Assembly (NCBI RefSeq): GCF_900232825.1
Contig: NZ_OCTP01000010.1
Coordinates: 496,001-560,000, forward strand
Source of the DNA: Anaerococcus sp. Marseille-P3625
GTDB taxonomy: Bacteria; Bacillota; Clostridia; Tissierellales; Peptoniphilaceae
Direction of reading: 5' to 3'
DNA length: 64,000 nucleotides
The first letter of the stretch is position 1. Each line of letters opens with the position of its first letter. Position numbers and translations under genes: made by a program. Under the pieces are notes generated by a model. It made no database searches. It saw nothing but the letters and a program-made list of their open reading frames with translations, and was not told the DNA's origin. Of this stretch, positions 29,786 to 38,832 are shown piece after piece.

Positions 29786-29957
29786 AAAAAAATAAAATCC
29801 TAAGGTGGCCCTTAATTATAACCTTCGCTTTTGTGAAGGTGGGCAAGCTGTCCAGAATATCTGAAGTCCACTCTGTGGAGGCTTTCCATCCAAGCTGGAA
29901 CAAGGCAATCCCATATAATTGATGTAGGTTTAAATACGGACCTATACTCCTTAGGAT
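29786..29957 (-). ncRNA. ssrS: Independent structured RNA, probable 6S RNA
   Basis: About 172 nt on the minus strand. The 5' end ATCCTAAGG (29949-29957) is perfectly complementary to CCTTAGGAT at the 3' end (29797-29805), followed by TTTTATTTTTTT. Internally TCCAG/CTGGA and TCCAC/GTGGA form the apical stem, and ACCTTC/GAAGGT gives a small hairpin in the 3' side of the open region. A consensus promoter starts exactly at the closing stem. Length, closed ends, own promoter and terminator fit a sigma-A-binding 6S RNA. Alternative: a leader RNA of the YtxH gene. No covariance search was possible. Confidence 0.55.
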
Positions 29958-29963
29958 GATTCA

Positions 29964-29992
29964 ATTATAATACATTAGGAAAATATTTTCAA
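29964..29992 (-). promoter_or_regulatory. Promoter of the probable 6S RNA
   Basis: -35 TTGAAA (29987-29992), 17-base spacer, -10 TATAAT (29964-29969) on the minus strand. The predicted start, about 29957, is the first base of the closing stem. Confidence 0.85.
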
Positions 29993-30040
29993 TAAGTTTT
30001 TGACTTTTAATTATAAATCAAATTTATTTTAGATTAAGAA

Positions 30041-30064
30041 AAAAGCAAGGTCTTTGCCTTGCTT
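30041..30064 (-). terminator. Terminator of the fru operon
   Basis: AAGCAAGG-CAAAGA-CCTTGCTT hairpin on the minus strand followed by TTTTCTT, just after the fruA stop. Confidence 0.92.
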
Positions 30065-30071
30065 CTTATTA

Positions 30072-31952
30072 TTAATTTACTTTTTTCTTTAATACACCTA
30101 ATAGAAGTGCAGATACCAATGATCCCACTACTATAGCTAGTAGATACATTATTGGATTTTCTATAACTCCTATTACCCAAATTCCACCGTGAGGTGCTCT
30201 TAATGAGCAATTAAATACCATAGATAGCATTCCTGCTATTCCACTACCAACTATTGAAGCTGGTATTACTCTTAGTGGGTCTGCTGCTGCAAATGGAATT
30301 GCTCCTTCTGTAATAAATGAAAGTCCCATGATAATATTTGTCGGTATTGTTTGTCTATCTTTTTCACTATATTTATCTTTGAAGAATATCATTGATAGTG
30401 ATAGTGCTAGTGGTGGAACCATTCCTCCAGCCATTACAGCTGCCATTACTAAAGATGATCCAGATGCTAAAGATGCTGTTCCAAATAAATAAGCCGCCTT
30501 GTTGATTGGACCACCCATATCAACTGACATCATTCCGCCTAGCAAGAAGCCTAGTACAATTTTTGAAGCACTGCCCATGGTTTCTAGCCAATTTGTTATA
30601 GATTTATTAAGTGCTGCAAGTGGTGGATTTAGTAATAGTAACATTATAAGACCTATCGATAAAATTCCAAATAATGGGAAAATTAGCATAGGTTTAATTC
30701 CGTCTAATGATTTTGGTAGTGGACTTGTTATTTTTCTTAAGAGGATAATTATATATCCTGACAAAAATCCAGCTACTAAAGCTCCCAAAAATCCTGCTCC
30801 TCCAGCGTTCGCCAAAAATCCTCCGACAAAACCAACTGTTAGTCCAGGTCTGTCTGCTATTGACATTCCTATAAAACCAGCAAGAACCGGTAACATAAAT
30901 CCAAATGCTGCACCACCAATTTCTTTAAATAAAGCTGCAATCGGTGTGTTTGAACCAAAGTTTGCAGGATCAATTGTATAATCATCGAGTAAAAATGCTA
31001 GGGCAATTAAAATACCTCCACCAACTACAAATGGTAGCATATGTGAAACACCGTTCATAAGATGTTTATAAATTGTTTGACCTAATGAAGCTTTTTCACT
31101 TACATCTTCTTCTTTAATATTTACATCAGAATTGTAAGTTTTCGTATTTTCATTTAAAACTTTTTCTATAAGTTCTGCCGGCTTATTTATTCCATTAGAA
31201 ACTTTTGTTTCTACTAATCTTTTGCCTGAAAATCTTGATTTTTCAACTCCTACATCGCAAGCAATTATAATGCCTTTAGCATTTTTAATTTCTTCGTTTG
31301 TTAGTGCATTTTCTATTCCTGTTGATCCGTGAGTTTCAACTTTCATAGTGTAACCCATTTCTTTTGCTTTTTCTTTTAAAGCTTCTGCGGCCATAAATGT
31401 ATGAGCTATACCTGTAGGACAACCTGTTACTGCTAATAGGTCGTAGGATCCTTTTAAAGTATTTTCAGTATTTTTTACAAAATCATCTGGGAATTTTTCT
31501 TTTTCTTTATTAGCTATTATAGTTAAAAATTCATCCTCATCTTTGGAATTTAGTAAATCTTCTCTAAAACTTTGATCCATAAGCATGGTTGAAAGTCTTT
31601 GTAAAAGAATTATGTGTTCTTCAGATGATTTTTCTGGTACTGCTATAAGGAAAAATAGTTTAGTATCTTCTCCATCCAAAGACTCATAATCTGTTCCTTG
31701 TGGAATTGTCATAGCTGCTAACTGAGGGAAGTTTACTCCTGCTGATTTTGCATGTGGAATTGCAATGCCTTCACCAATTCCTGTAGTTCCAGATTTTTCT
31801 CTTAACAGTACATCTTTCTTGTAAATTTCTTTGTCATTTAAATTGCCACTAGTTTCCATTAAGTCTACAAGTTTTCCAATTAAATCTTCCTTACTTGCAG
31901 GACTTTCCCCAAGTTTTATGGAGCTTTTCTTTAACAAGTCAATAATTTTCAT
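30072..31952 (-). CDS. fruA: PTS fructose transporter EIIABC
   Basis: 626 residues in A-B-C order. EIIA: phospho-His in GIGEGIAIPHAKS (about 64). EIIB: phospho-Cys in LLAVTGCPTGIAHTFMAA (about 177). EIIC: hydrophobic helices from about 290 with GFLSGYIIILLRKI, DMGGPINKAAY and ITEGAIPFAAADP. Imports fructose as fructose-1-phosphate using HPr phosphate. Last gene of fruR-fruK-fruA. Confidence 0.96.
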   Translation of the reverse strand: MKIIDLLKKSSIKLGESPASKEDLIGKLVDLMETSGNLNDKEIYKKDVLLREKSGTTGIGEGIAIPHAKSAGVNFPQLAAMTIPQGTDYESLDGEDTKLFFLIAVPEKSSEEHIILLQRLSTMLMDQSFREDLLNSKDEDEFLTIIANKEKEKFPDDFVKNTENTLKGSYDLLAVTGCPTGIAHTFMAAEALKEKAKEMGYTMKVETHGSTGIENALTNEEIKNAKGIIIACDVGVEKSRFSGKRLVETKVSNGINKPAELIEKVLNENTKTYNSDVNIKEEDVSEKASLGQTIYKHLMNGVSHMLPFVVGGGILIALAFLLDDYTIDPANFGSNTPIAALFKEIGGAAFGFMLPVLAGFIGMSIADRPGLTVGFVGGFLANAGGAGFLGALVAGFLSGYIIILLRKITSPLPKSLDGIKPMLIFPLFGILSIGLIMLLLLNPPLAALNKSITNWLETMGSASKIVLGFLLGGMMSVDMGGPINKAAYLFGTASLASGSSLVMAAVMAGGMVPPLALSLSMIFFKDKYSEKDRQTIPTNIIMGLSFITEGAIPFAAADPLRVIPASIVGSGIAGMLSMVFNCSLRAPHGGIWVIGVIENPIMYLLAIVVGSLVSALLLGVLKKKVN

Positions 31953-31960
31953 TTTTACTC

Positions 31961-32866
31961 CTAAATATTTTCATATAAATTATAAATTTCTTCTTTTGTT
32001 GCGATATTTTCTGAAAAAGCAGTTGCTGATCCGCAGGCTAGTGAAAATTTAAAGGCATCTTCTTTAGAAAAACCACTTATTATTCCATAAACAAAACCTG
32101 CAAGCATTGAATCTCCTGATCCTACTGAATCAACCAATTTTCCTTCTGGAGCTTTTGAATAATATTCATCTCCATTTTCATCAAGCAAAAATGCACCTTT
32201 TTTTCCCAAAGAAATAATAATATTTCTTGCTCCTAAATCTTGAAGTTTTTTTCCGTACAAGCTTAAATCTTTATCAGTTTTAATGTCAACATCGAATATT
32301 TCTTCAAGTTCTCTTTGATTAGGTTTTATTAGGTAAGGTTTTAGAGACAGACTTTCTTTTAAGGCATTTCCAGATGCATCTACAATGATCTTTACGTTTT
32401 TGTTTTCTAAATCTTTCATTATTTTCGCATAAAAATCATCGCCCAAGGACTTTGGTATTGAACCTGATAAGAATAGATAGTCATTATCTCCTAATTTTTC
32501 TAATTTTTCAAAAAGTACTTTCTGCTCGTTTTCGTTAATTATAAGGCCCTTACCATTTATTTCTGTCTCATTATTAGCTTTAATTTTTACATTTATCCTT
32601 GTTAAGCCTTTAGAAATTTCAATAAAATCCGTTTTAAGTCCCCAATCTTCTTTAACTAATCTTTCTAGCTCTTTTCCTGTAAATCCACCTATGTAGGCTA
32701 AGGCAAGTGAATCCATACCAAGATTTTTCAAAAGCTTTGAAACATTTATCCCTTTACCGCCCGCCTTAATATTTTCTTCATCCATCCTATTTGTTTCTCC
32801 TAAATCCAAATGTTTTACTCTTACAATGTGATCTAGGGCAGGATTTAAAGTTAAAGTATAAATCAT
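31961..32866 (-). CDS. fruK: 1-phosphofructokinase
   Basis: 301 residues, PfkB/ribokinase fold. GGKGINVSKLL motif near residue 38, the FLSGSIPKSL block, and the C-terminal signature DSVGSGDSMLAGFV with the catalytic Asp (GxGD). Phosphorylates fructose-1-phosphate to fructose-1,6-bisphosphate. It overlaps fruR by four bases and precedes fruA. Confidence 0.95.
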   Translation of the reverse strand: MIYTLTLNPALDHIVRVKHLDLGETNRMDEENIKAGGKGINVSKLLKNLGMDSLALAYIGGFTGKELERLVKEDWGLKTDFIEISKGLTRINVKIKANNETEINGKGLIINENEQKVLFEKLEKLGDNDYLFLSGSIPKSLGDDFYAKIMKDLENKNVKIIVDASGNALKESLSLKPYLIKPNQRELEEIFDVDIKTDKDLSLYGKKLQDLGARNIIISLGKKGAFLLDENGDEYYSKAPEGKLVDSVGSGDSMLAGFVYGIISGFSKEDAFKFSLACGSATAFSENIATKEEIYNLYENI

Positions 32867-33615
32867 AGGCCCTCCTTTAACTTTCTTATAACAATTTCGT
32901 CCTTTCCATCATTTTTTACATTAGTTATAATTTCTAAATTAGGATCATTAGAAAATGTAACCTTAGAAACTTTCCCAAACTTTGAAGAATCCGCCAAAAA
33001 ATAAACTTTTCTGCACCTTGAAATAGCCTTTGATTTTACCATAGCTTCGTTTATATCTGGAGTTGTAAAACCAACTTGTTCATGTATGCCATTAGTGCCA
33101 AAAAATCCAATACTGAAGTTGAAGTTATCTAAATAATCACAAGTGCTTGCACCAATCAAAGCTCCTGTTCCTTTTTTAAACTCTCCAGGGACTATAAATA
33201 CTTTCTTACCAATAAGCGATAACTTTTTTCCGGTAGCTAAAGAATTTGTGACATAATATGTATAATCTGCACTTATGTAGTCAATAATAGCCTCAACGCT
33301 TGTTCCTGCATCTAAGTAAACAAAGTCATTTTCAGAAATTAAACTTGCAGCAAATTTTCCAATAAGATCTTTTTCCTTGGTGTTAATTGTAAATTTATAA
33401 TCCAAGTCGTCTTCAGTTGAAATAAATTGAGCGTTTTTGATTGAACTAGCTCCACCAAAAACTTTTACAATTTTATTAAGGGCATGAAGTTCATTAAGAT
33501 CTCTTCTTACAGTTGCCAACGAAGTGTCCAAAACTTCTGATATTTCCGTAGTTTTGACAGAGCCTTTCTCATTTACTAACTCTATTATTTTTGAAAATCT
33601 TTCTTCCTTTAGCAT
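32863..33615 (-). CDS. fruR: DeoR-family repressor of the fru operon
   Basis: 250 residues. N-terminal DeoR HTH (KGSVKTTEISEVLDTSLATV, RRDLNELH) and a C-terminal sugar-phosphate-sensing domain with DFVYLDAGTSVEAI and VYFLADSSKFGK. First in the operon, so it likely represses itself plus fruK-fruA and is relieved by fructose-1-phosphate (known for relatives). Candidate operators overlap its promoter. Confidence 0.92.
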   Translation of the reverse strand: MLKEERFSKIIELVNEKGSVKTTEISEVLDTSLATVRRDLNELHALNKIVKVFGGASSIKNAQFISTEDDLDYKFTINTKEKDLIGKFAASLISENDFVYLDAGTSVEAIIDYISADYTYYVTNSLATGKKLSLIGKKVFIVPGEFKKGTGALIGASTCDYLDNFNFSIGFFGTNGIHEQVGFTTPDINEAMVKSKAISRCRKVYFLADSSKFGKVSKVTFSNDPNLEIITNVKNDGKDEIVIRKLKEGL

Positions 33616-33626
33616 GGCAAATCCTT

Positions 33627-33690
33627 TCTATAATCTATTATAGAATAATACTAAATCATTGTCAAGCATTTTAAATCAAAATAAATCATT
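33627..33690 (-). promoter_or_regulatory. fruR-fruK-fruA promoter with candidate operators
   Basis: -35 TTGACA (33660-33665), 17-base spacer, -10 TATAAT (33637-33642): a full-consensus promoter. An 8-2-8 inverted repeat TCTATAATCTATTATAGA (33627-33644) overlaps the -10. AAATCATT occurs at 33653-33660 and 33683-33690 with a related AAATCAAA at 33673-33680, on helical-turn spacing. Such a strong promoter needs repression, so these are good FruR site candidates. Confidence 0.75.
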
Positions 33691-33696
33691 TATTAC

Positions 33697-33738
33697 AAAA
33701 AAATAAAGTTTCAAATTATATTAAAATGTGAAACTTTA
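33697..33738 (-). terminator. Terminator of the 33.8-34.6-kb gene
   Basis: TAAAGTTTCA (33729-33738, minus) pairs with TGAAACTTTA (33704-33713) across a 15-base loop, followed by TTTTTTTG. Confidence 0.8.
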
Positions 33739-33756
33739 GATTAAAATATTAAATTT

Positions 33757-34611
33757 TCAATTTATTATGGAATCTAGGAATTTCCCAAAATTCGCATTTG
33801 ACTTAAGTATAATTTTTTTACCATCTATAAATCTAATAAATTCTATTTTATAGGCATGGAGCAAAAATCTATCTAACTTGAATTTTGATCCATAAAGTTC
33901 ATCTCCTAAAATTGGATAGCCAAGATTTGCTAAAGATGCTCTAATTTGATGAGTTTTTCCTGTTTTTATATCTGCATTAATATATGTTATGTTTCTCGAT
34001 GGGTCATAGTTTAAAGTTTTAAAGTAAGTTATGGCAGTTTTGCCATTTTTTGAAATCTCATATCTTTTTTCTTCTTCATTGTAGGCTAAATTTATTTTTA
34101 TTAGTTTATCTATGTCTAATTTTCCTTCGATCACTGCCAAATATTTTTTCTTAAAAAAATTTTTTTCAATTTGATTTTGGTAATATGCCATTGAGTAAGG
34201 ATTTTTTGCAACCATCAATAATCCAGAAGTGTTCATATCCAAGCGATTAACTAGTCTTATTTTTGCCTTTATATTATTTACAGAAAAGTAATAGGCAAGA
34301 TAATTAGCCAAAGAAATTTGACCTTTGGAGTTTACTGTCAAACTATAAGATTTGTTTACTACTAATATGTGATTATCTTCGTAAATAATTTCTAATTCAC
34401 CTTTAGCTTTATCATAGTCAATCTTTTCATCTTCTATTGGAATAATTAAAGAATCATCTATATTTAAGTTGAAATTTTTATTAACCTTATCATCATTAAC
34501 GAAATAGCCATTTTCAAAGATATCTTTAATTGCCCTTTTGGAAAAACTATTTTCTAATAAGAATTTTTTTGTAGTTATTTTTTCATTTATTTTAAAATTT
34601 ATACTATTCAT
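33757..34611 (-). CDS. Second RluA-family pseudouridine synthase
   Basis: 284 residues from ATG 34611 (AGAGGT six bases upstream; the longer frame has no ribosome site). S4-like N-terminus (TKKFLLENSFSKRAIKDI), then RLVNRLDMNTSGLLMVAKN (catalytic Asp) and ADIKTGKTHQIRASL. Same family as 17472-18428 but only distantly similar. Divergent from nadK, sharing a promoter region; YjbO-type synthases next to nadK are common in Firmicutes. Confidence 0.9.
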   Translation of the reverse strand: MNSINFKINEKITTKKFLLENSFSKRAIKDIFENGYFVNDDKVNKNFNLNIDDSLIIPIEDEKIDYDKAKGELEIIYEDNHILVVNKSYSLTVNSKGQISLANYLAYYFSVNNIKAKIRLVNRLDMNTSGLLMVAKNPYSMAYYQNQIEKNFFKKKYLAVIEGKLDIDKLIKINLAYNEEEKRYEISKNGKTAITYFKTLNYDPSRNITYINADIKTGKTHQIRASLANLGYPILGDELYGSKFKLDRFLLHAYKIEFIRFIDGKKIILKSNANFGKFLDSIIN

Positions 34612-34625
34612 ATCAACCTCTATGT

Positions 34626-34661
34626 TATAATGTATTATATGAGAGGTTTTCAAGATGACAA
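34626..34661. promoter_or_regulatory. Divergent promoter between pseudouridine synthase and nadK
   Basis: TATAATGTATTATA (34626-34639) is an inverted repeat whose left half is a plus-strand -10 TATAAT for nadK and right half a minus-strand -10 TATAAT. The minus direction has -35 TTGTCA (34656-34661, inside nadK) at 16 bases. The plus -35 is weak. The two genes likely compete for polymerase. Confidence 0.55.
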
Positions 34662-35440
34662 ATGTTATAAATATATTTAAAAATAAATCGAAATTTAGTA
34701 AAAATATTTTTTATAAAAGCAAAGATATTTTAGAAAATTATGGTTTTTCTATTTCTAAAACATATGATCCTAATGCCATGCTAAATCTAGTTATTGGTGG
34801 TGATGGAACATTTCTTAAAGCAGTTCACGATACGAATTTTACTGATATTCCTTTTATTGGAATTAACACAGGACACTTGGGTTTTTATCAAGAGATTGAA
34901 GTTAACGAAATTGAATCTTTTGCAAAGGCCCTAAAAAACAGGTCATATTTTACAGAAGAGCTTACAGTTTTGGATTCAAATGTAAATAGAAATCATATTT
35001 CTTGCCTAAACGAAGTTGTTGTTAAAAGTGATAGGAATCAAATTGTTAGATTAAAGGTATTTATTGATGGGATTTTTGTAGAAAATTTTCAAGGTGATGG
35101 ATTGATAATTTCAACTCCCCATGGATCTACAGCTTATAATTTATCTGCTGGCGGTGCAATTCTTCACCAATCTTTAAAAGGTTTTGAGCTAACTCCAATT
35201 GCTCCTATTTATTCAAATATAAACAAATCCCTTAAAAGTCCTATAGTTTTACCAGAAAATGCTATAGTCGATATCTTAGTATCAAGAAGGGATAATTACC
35301 ATACTGTTTTTATCTTTGATGGAAAAGAACATCAAACAAAAGATTATAAAATTAGCATTAAAGTTTCAAATAAGACAATAAAAAAACTTATTCTTGACAA
35401 TAATCACTATTGGACTAATATCAAAAATAAGTTATTGTAG
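34655..35440 (+). CDS. nadK: NAD kinase
   Basis: 261 residues. GGDGTFLKA motif (Asp of GGDGT), INTGHLGFYQ, NEVVVKSD and GDGLIISTPHGSTAYNLSAGG are all present. Converts NAD to NADP. AGAGG eight bases upstream of ATG 34655. One of few plus-strand chromosomal genes here; it converges on the PBP gene with two bases between stop codons. Confidence 0.96.
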   Translation: MTNVINIFKNKSKFSKNIFYKSKDILENYGFSISKTYDPNAMLNLVIGGDGTFLKAVHDTNFTDIPFIGINTGHLGFYQEIEVNEIESFAKALKNRSYFTEELTVLDSNVNRNHISCLNEVVVKSDRNQIVRLKVFIDGIFVENFQGDGLIISTPHGSTAYNLSAGGAILHQSLKGFELTPIAPIYSNINKSLKSPIVLPENAIVDILVSRRDNYHTVFIFDGKEHQTKDYKISIKVSNKTIKKLILDNNHYWTNIKNKLL

Positions 35441-35442
35441 TC

Positions 35443-36972
35443 TCATTCTAAGTTTACTTGATTAAAGATGTCTAAAATTAAATTTCTTGCAATAGGCGCT
35501 ACAGTTACTCCTGCTGTGTCTTTAGAATTTTCTATTACAATTGCAATAGCAAGTTTCGGGTCATATGCAGGAGCAAATCCTACAAACCATGAATCAATTA
35601 GTCCGTCGTTTTTATCAACAGTACCAGTTTTTCCTGCTAGTTGTATTCCTTGAATATAAGCTCCTTTTGCAGTTCCTTCCTTAACTACATCTACCATCAT
35701 ATCTCTTATAATATTGGCATTTTCTGTGCTTGTAACTTTTGATAAGACTTCTTCCTCTGATTTCCAAAGAGTTTCACCTTCTTTATTTGTTATAGATGAA
35801 ACAAGCCTTGGCCTCATCATTTTTCCTTCAGAGGCAATTGTAGAAACCATCATTGCCATGTGAAGTGGAGTTGTCTTTGTTTTACCATAACCAAAACCAG
35901 TCATGGCCAAATCAACTTGATTTAATTCTTTATATGGAATGGTTGAATCGTATTTTTCCAGATCAAAGTCATAAGTTTTACTAAACATATATTTATCGGT
36001 CATCTTCATCAAAGATTCCTTGCCTAATTTGTTAGTTTTTGATGCAAAATATGTGTTTACAGAATGAACAAAAGCACTTCTTAAATCAAGACTTCCAAAA
36101 ACTTGATCACCAAAGTTTTTGATATCAAAATTTTGTATAGTTTCTGTACCAGTATCCTCGTATGACTTATCAATATTATTTTCAAGCATTGCATTAGATG
36201 TAATGATTTTAAAAATTGATCCTGGTCTATATAAGCCTGAAGTTGCCCTATTTACCAAAGGTCCATTATTATTGGCTATTAGATTCTCCCAATCTCTATT
36301 TACAGTATTAGGATCAAATGTAGGAGCCGATGTCAATGCTAAAATTTCACCTGTTTTTGGATTCATAATAACTATTGCACCTTGATGAGGACTCAAATAA
36401 TTATAAGCTAAATTTTGGATATTTTGATCTATAGTTAGATGTAAATCATTTCCTTTGTCAGTTTTTACAACCATTTTTCTAAACTGACTTAAATTTTCTT
36501 CTTTTAAATTTAGTAACCAATTATTATAAGTCTTCTCTATACCAGTTTTGCCATAAGTTTTTGAATTATAACCAGTAACTGCTGCACTAGCTTTGCCGTA
36601 ATTATAGATTCTTTCCTTACTTCCATCTTGATTTTCTTGGTTATAAGCTAAAATATTCCCATTTCTATCATAAATTATTCCCCTATCAATTGCATCCTCA
36701 TTTACCCACAATCTTCTGTTATTTTCATTTTTTGCTATCTCTTTGGCTTTGAAAAGTTGAAAATAGACAATATACATAGCAAGGCCCATAAAAAGAAGTA
36801 CAAAAAAGATCATTACAAAAAGCAATCTCTTGTTTAGGGTTGATTTTGATAGGACTTTTAATTCTCTGCTATCTTTAATTCTTTGCTCTTTTTCTAATTC
36901 TTTTATTTTATCAATGAAGCTTTTTTCAGTTTTCCTTTTTTTCTTTGCCTTAAAATTTTTATCTTCACTCAT
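35443..36972 (-). CDS. Class B penicillin-binding protein (transpeptidase)
   Basis: 509 residues from ATG 36972 (GGAG nine bases upstream). One N-terminal membrane helix (about 50-70), then a short pedestal and a transpeptidase domain with all three motifs: SxxK in RPGSIFKII, SxN in HSVNTYF, KTG in LAGKTGTVDK. Its start overlaps the FtsW/RodA gene by eight bases, the standard SEDS plus class B PBP pairing. PbpA-like by length; septal versus lateral role is not decidable. Confidence 0.93.
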   Translation of the reverse strand: MSEDKNFKAKKKRKTEKSFIDKIKELEKEQRIKDSRELKVLSKSTLNKRLLFVMIFFVLLFMGLAMYIVYFQLFKAKEIAKNENNRRLWVNEDAIDRGIIYDRNGNILAYNQENQDGSKERIYNYGKASAAVTGYNSKTYGKTGIEKTYNNWLLNLKEENLSQFRKMVVKTDKGNDLHLTIDQNIQNLAYNYLSPHQGAIVIMNPKTGEILALTSAPTFDPNTVNRDWENLIANNNGPLVNRATSGLYRPGSIFKIITSNAMLENNIDKSYEDTGTETIQNFDIKNFGDQVFGSLDLRSAFVHSVNTYFASKTNKLGKESLMKMTDKYMFSKTYDFDLEKYDSTIPYKELNQVDLAMTGFGYGKTKTTPLHMAMMVSTIASEGKMMRPRLVSSITNKEGETLWKSEEEVLSKVTSTENANIIRDMMVDVVKEGTAKGAYIQGIQLAGKTGTVDKNDGLIDSWFVGFAPAYDPKLAIAIVIENSKDTAGVTVAPIARNLILDIFNQVNLE

Positions 36973-38224
36973 TAGTTTCATCTCCGTATTTAATATTTGT
37001 AGCACAATATTGCAAACAACCTAGAAGTATAAAACCTGAAAGCATGGAAGAACCACCTTGTGATATAAAAGGTAAGGTTACTCCAGTTAGGGGTATAACT
37101 TTCAAAACTCCACCAAGTATAATAAAAGTTTGTAAGGCAAATAAAACTCCAATACAAAACGCTAGCGTTGAAAAAAATTTATCTTGTTGAGTTAATGAAA
37201 TTTTAAAAGCTCTATATACCAAAATCATAAACAAAAGAATTACTGCAATTCCCATGAATACTCCCATTTCTTCCGTAATAGCCGAAAAAATAAAGTCAGA
37301 TTCTGCAACTGGTATATAATCTGGATGTCCCAAACCAATTCCAGTTCCAAATAATCCACCACTAGCTGTGGCAAATAAAGCCTGAGTAATTTGATATCCT
37401 GTTTTATTTATATCCGTCCAAGGATCAAGCCAAGTTGCAACTCTTATTCTTACGTGTCCAAACATAAAATAAGCAAGAATTGAACCTATAATCATTGAAA
37501 TTATGTTAAAGGCAATAAAAAACCTATCTTTTTCATAGACAAATTGGCTTAAAATCATAAGACCAAAAAATATCAATGCAGTTCCTAAGTCTTTTTGCAA
37601 AAACAAAAAGCCAATAAACATTAAAATGACAAATTCCATATAATATCTACCAAAGGGTTTGCTTACAATTTCATTATAACGAGCATAAAAGCTTGCAACG
37701 AAAAATGCTAGTGGAACTTTGATAAATTCAGATGGCTGAAAAGAAAAATTCTTAATAACTATCCAGTTTTTGGCTCCTCCAAGATAAGTACCAAAAACAA
37801 GTGTTGCAACAAATAAACCAACAGAAATTACAACATAAAAAATACTTATTTTAGACCAAAACTTAAATGCTTTTAGTATAAAAAATGTAATAAAAAATAA
37901 AGCTATCCCTACTAAGTAAAATTGTAATTGTCTTTTCCCGTATGAAGGATTTAACCTATATATCATAGAAACTCCTATAGTAAAGAGCATATTTACAATT
38001 AAAACTAAGATATTATCTGCTTTTGTAAGCTTACTTACAAGGCTTGTTGATAATACAACTACTGCTAAAATCGCCAAATAAGTATAAAAATCCGTATTGC
38101 CGATATTTTTTATATTAAAAACAAGCGCAAGTGAAAGAGACAAAAAAGTAAAAATAAAAAGTAAAATAGTTGATTTATTGCTATACTTATTTTCTCTTAA
38201 AGTTAAATCTAAGTCTTTATTCAT
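36965..38224 (-). CDS. SEDS peptidoglycan glycosyltransferase (FtsW/RodA/SpoVE family)
   Basis: 419 residues from ATG 38224 (AGGAG six bases upstream). About ten membrane helices. Conserved loop VATWLDPWTDINKTGYQ, then GLGHPDYIPVAESDFIFSAI with the essential Glu region, and the C-terminal PLTGVTLPFISQGGSSML. Polymerises lipid II. Lies between an FHA protein and its cognate class B PBP. Confidence 0.93.
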   Translation of the reverse strand: MNKDLDLTLRENKYSNKSTILLFIFTFLSLSLALVFNIKNIGNTDFYTYLAILAVVVLSTSLVSKLTKADNILVLIVNMLFTIGVSMIYRLNPSYGKRQLQFYLVGIALFFITFFILKAFKFWSKISIFYVVISVGLFVATLVFGTYLGGAKNWIVIKNFSFQPSEFIKVPLAFFVASFYARYNEIVSKPFGRYYMEFVILMFIGFLFLQKDLGTALIFFGLMILSQFVYEKDRFFIAFNIISMIIGSILAYFMFGHVRIRVATWLDPWTDINKTGYQITQALFATASGGLFGTGIGLGHPDYIPVAESDFIFSAITEEMGVFMGIAVILLFMILVYRAFKISLTQQDKFFSTLAFCIGVLFALQTFIILGGVLKVIPLTGVTLPFISQGGSSMLSGFILLGCLQYCATNIKYGDETNE

Positions 38225-38720
38225 TTTCATCTCCTTGGATAAACAAGAATTGTAATTGACCAAGATGGATGATATCATTTGTCTTTAGTTCAATTGCATC
38301 TTCTATTCTTTCTCCATTTAAGAATGTTCCGTTGGCAGATTTCAAATCTTCAAGGAAATATATATCTTCATCTTGAATTATTCTTGCGTGAAATTTTGAC
38401 AAATACTTATCCTTTATACAAATAGTATTTCTATCATCACGACCAATTGTATCTTCTTCGCCAATAAAATAGTATTCCTGAACCATAAATCTAAAGGCGT
38501 CATTTTTGTTGATTAATTTTAGATAGGTATCAGATTCTTTTTCCTTTAACAAAGTTGTTTTTACATCGTAATATATAATTCTTATAATGGAATATATAAA
38601 ATAAAAAACAACAATTACAAAGATATACTTTAATATTGTCGAAATCAATTGATATAATGTTAAATTTCCAAATACATTTATTGAAAAAATTCTATCTATA
38701 AAATTAAAAAAATTATCCAT
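38217..38720 (-). CDS. Membrane-anchored FHA-domain protein
   Basis: 167 residues from ATG 38720 (AAAGG nine bases upstream). One membrane helix (about 28-52) followed by a cytoplasmic FHA domain with TIGRDDRNTICI, LSKFHARI and LEDLKSANGTFLNG, intact for phosphothreonine binding. FHA proteins next to FtsW and a PBP occur in actinobacterial and clostridial division operons with Ser/Thr kinases; no kinase gene is in the window. Overlaps the SEDS gene by eight bases. Confidence 0.88.
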   Translation of the reverse strand: MDNFFNFIDRIFSINVFGNLTLYQLISTILKYIFVIVVFYFIYSIIRIIYYDVKTTLLKEKESDTYLKLINKNDAFRFMVQEYYFIGEEDTIGRDDRNTICIKDKYLSKFHARIIQDEDIYFLEDLKSANGTFLNGERIEDAIELKTNDIIHLGQLQFLFIQGDENE

Positions 38721-38832
38721 AATATTCATCCTTTACTTTTGTTCTTATATTTTACCACATAAAAAGTATTTGAAAACACCATATTTTATGTAATAACAAG
38801 CTTTTACACATATATACCAATCATCTTACAAG

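Noticed and set aside
29786-29957. Riboswitch or T-box leader of the YtxH gene
   Set aside because: No T-box or known aptamer signature; paired transcript ends plus a T-run and its own promoter fit a free RNA better. A leader role is not fully excluded.
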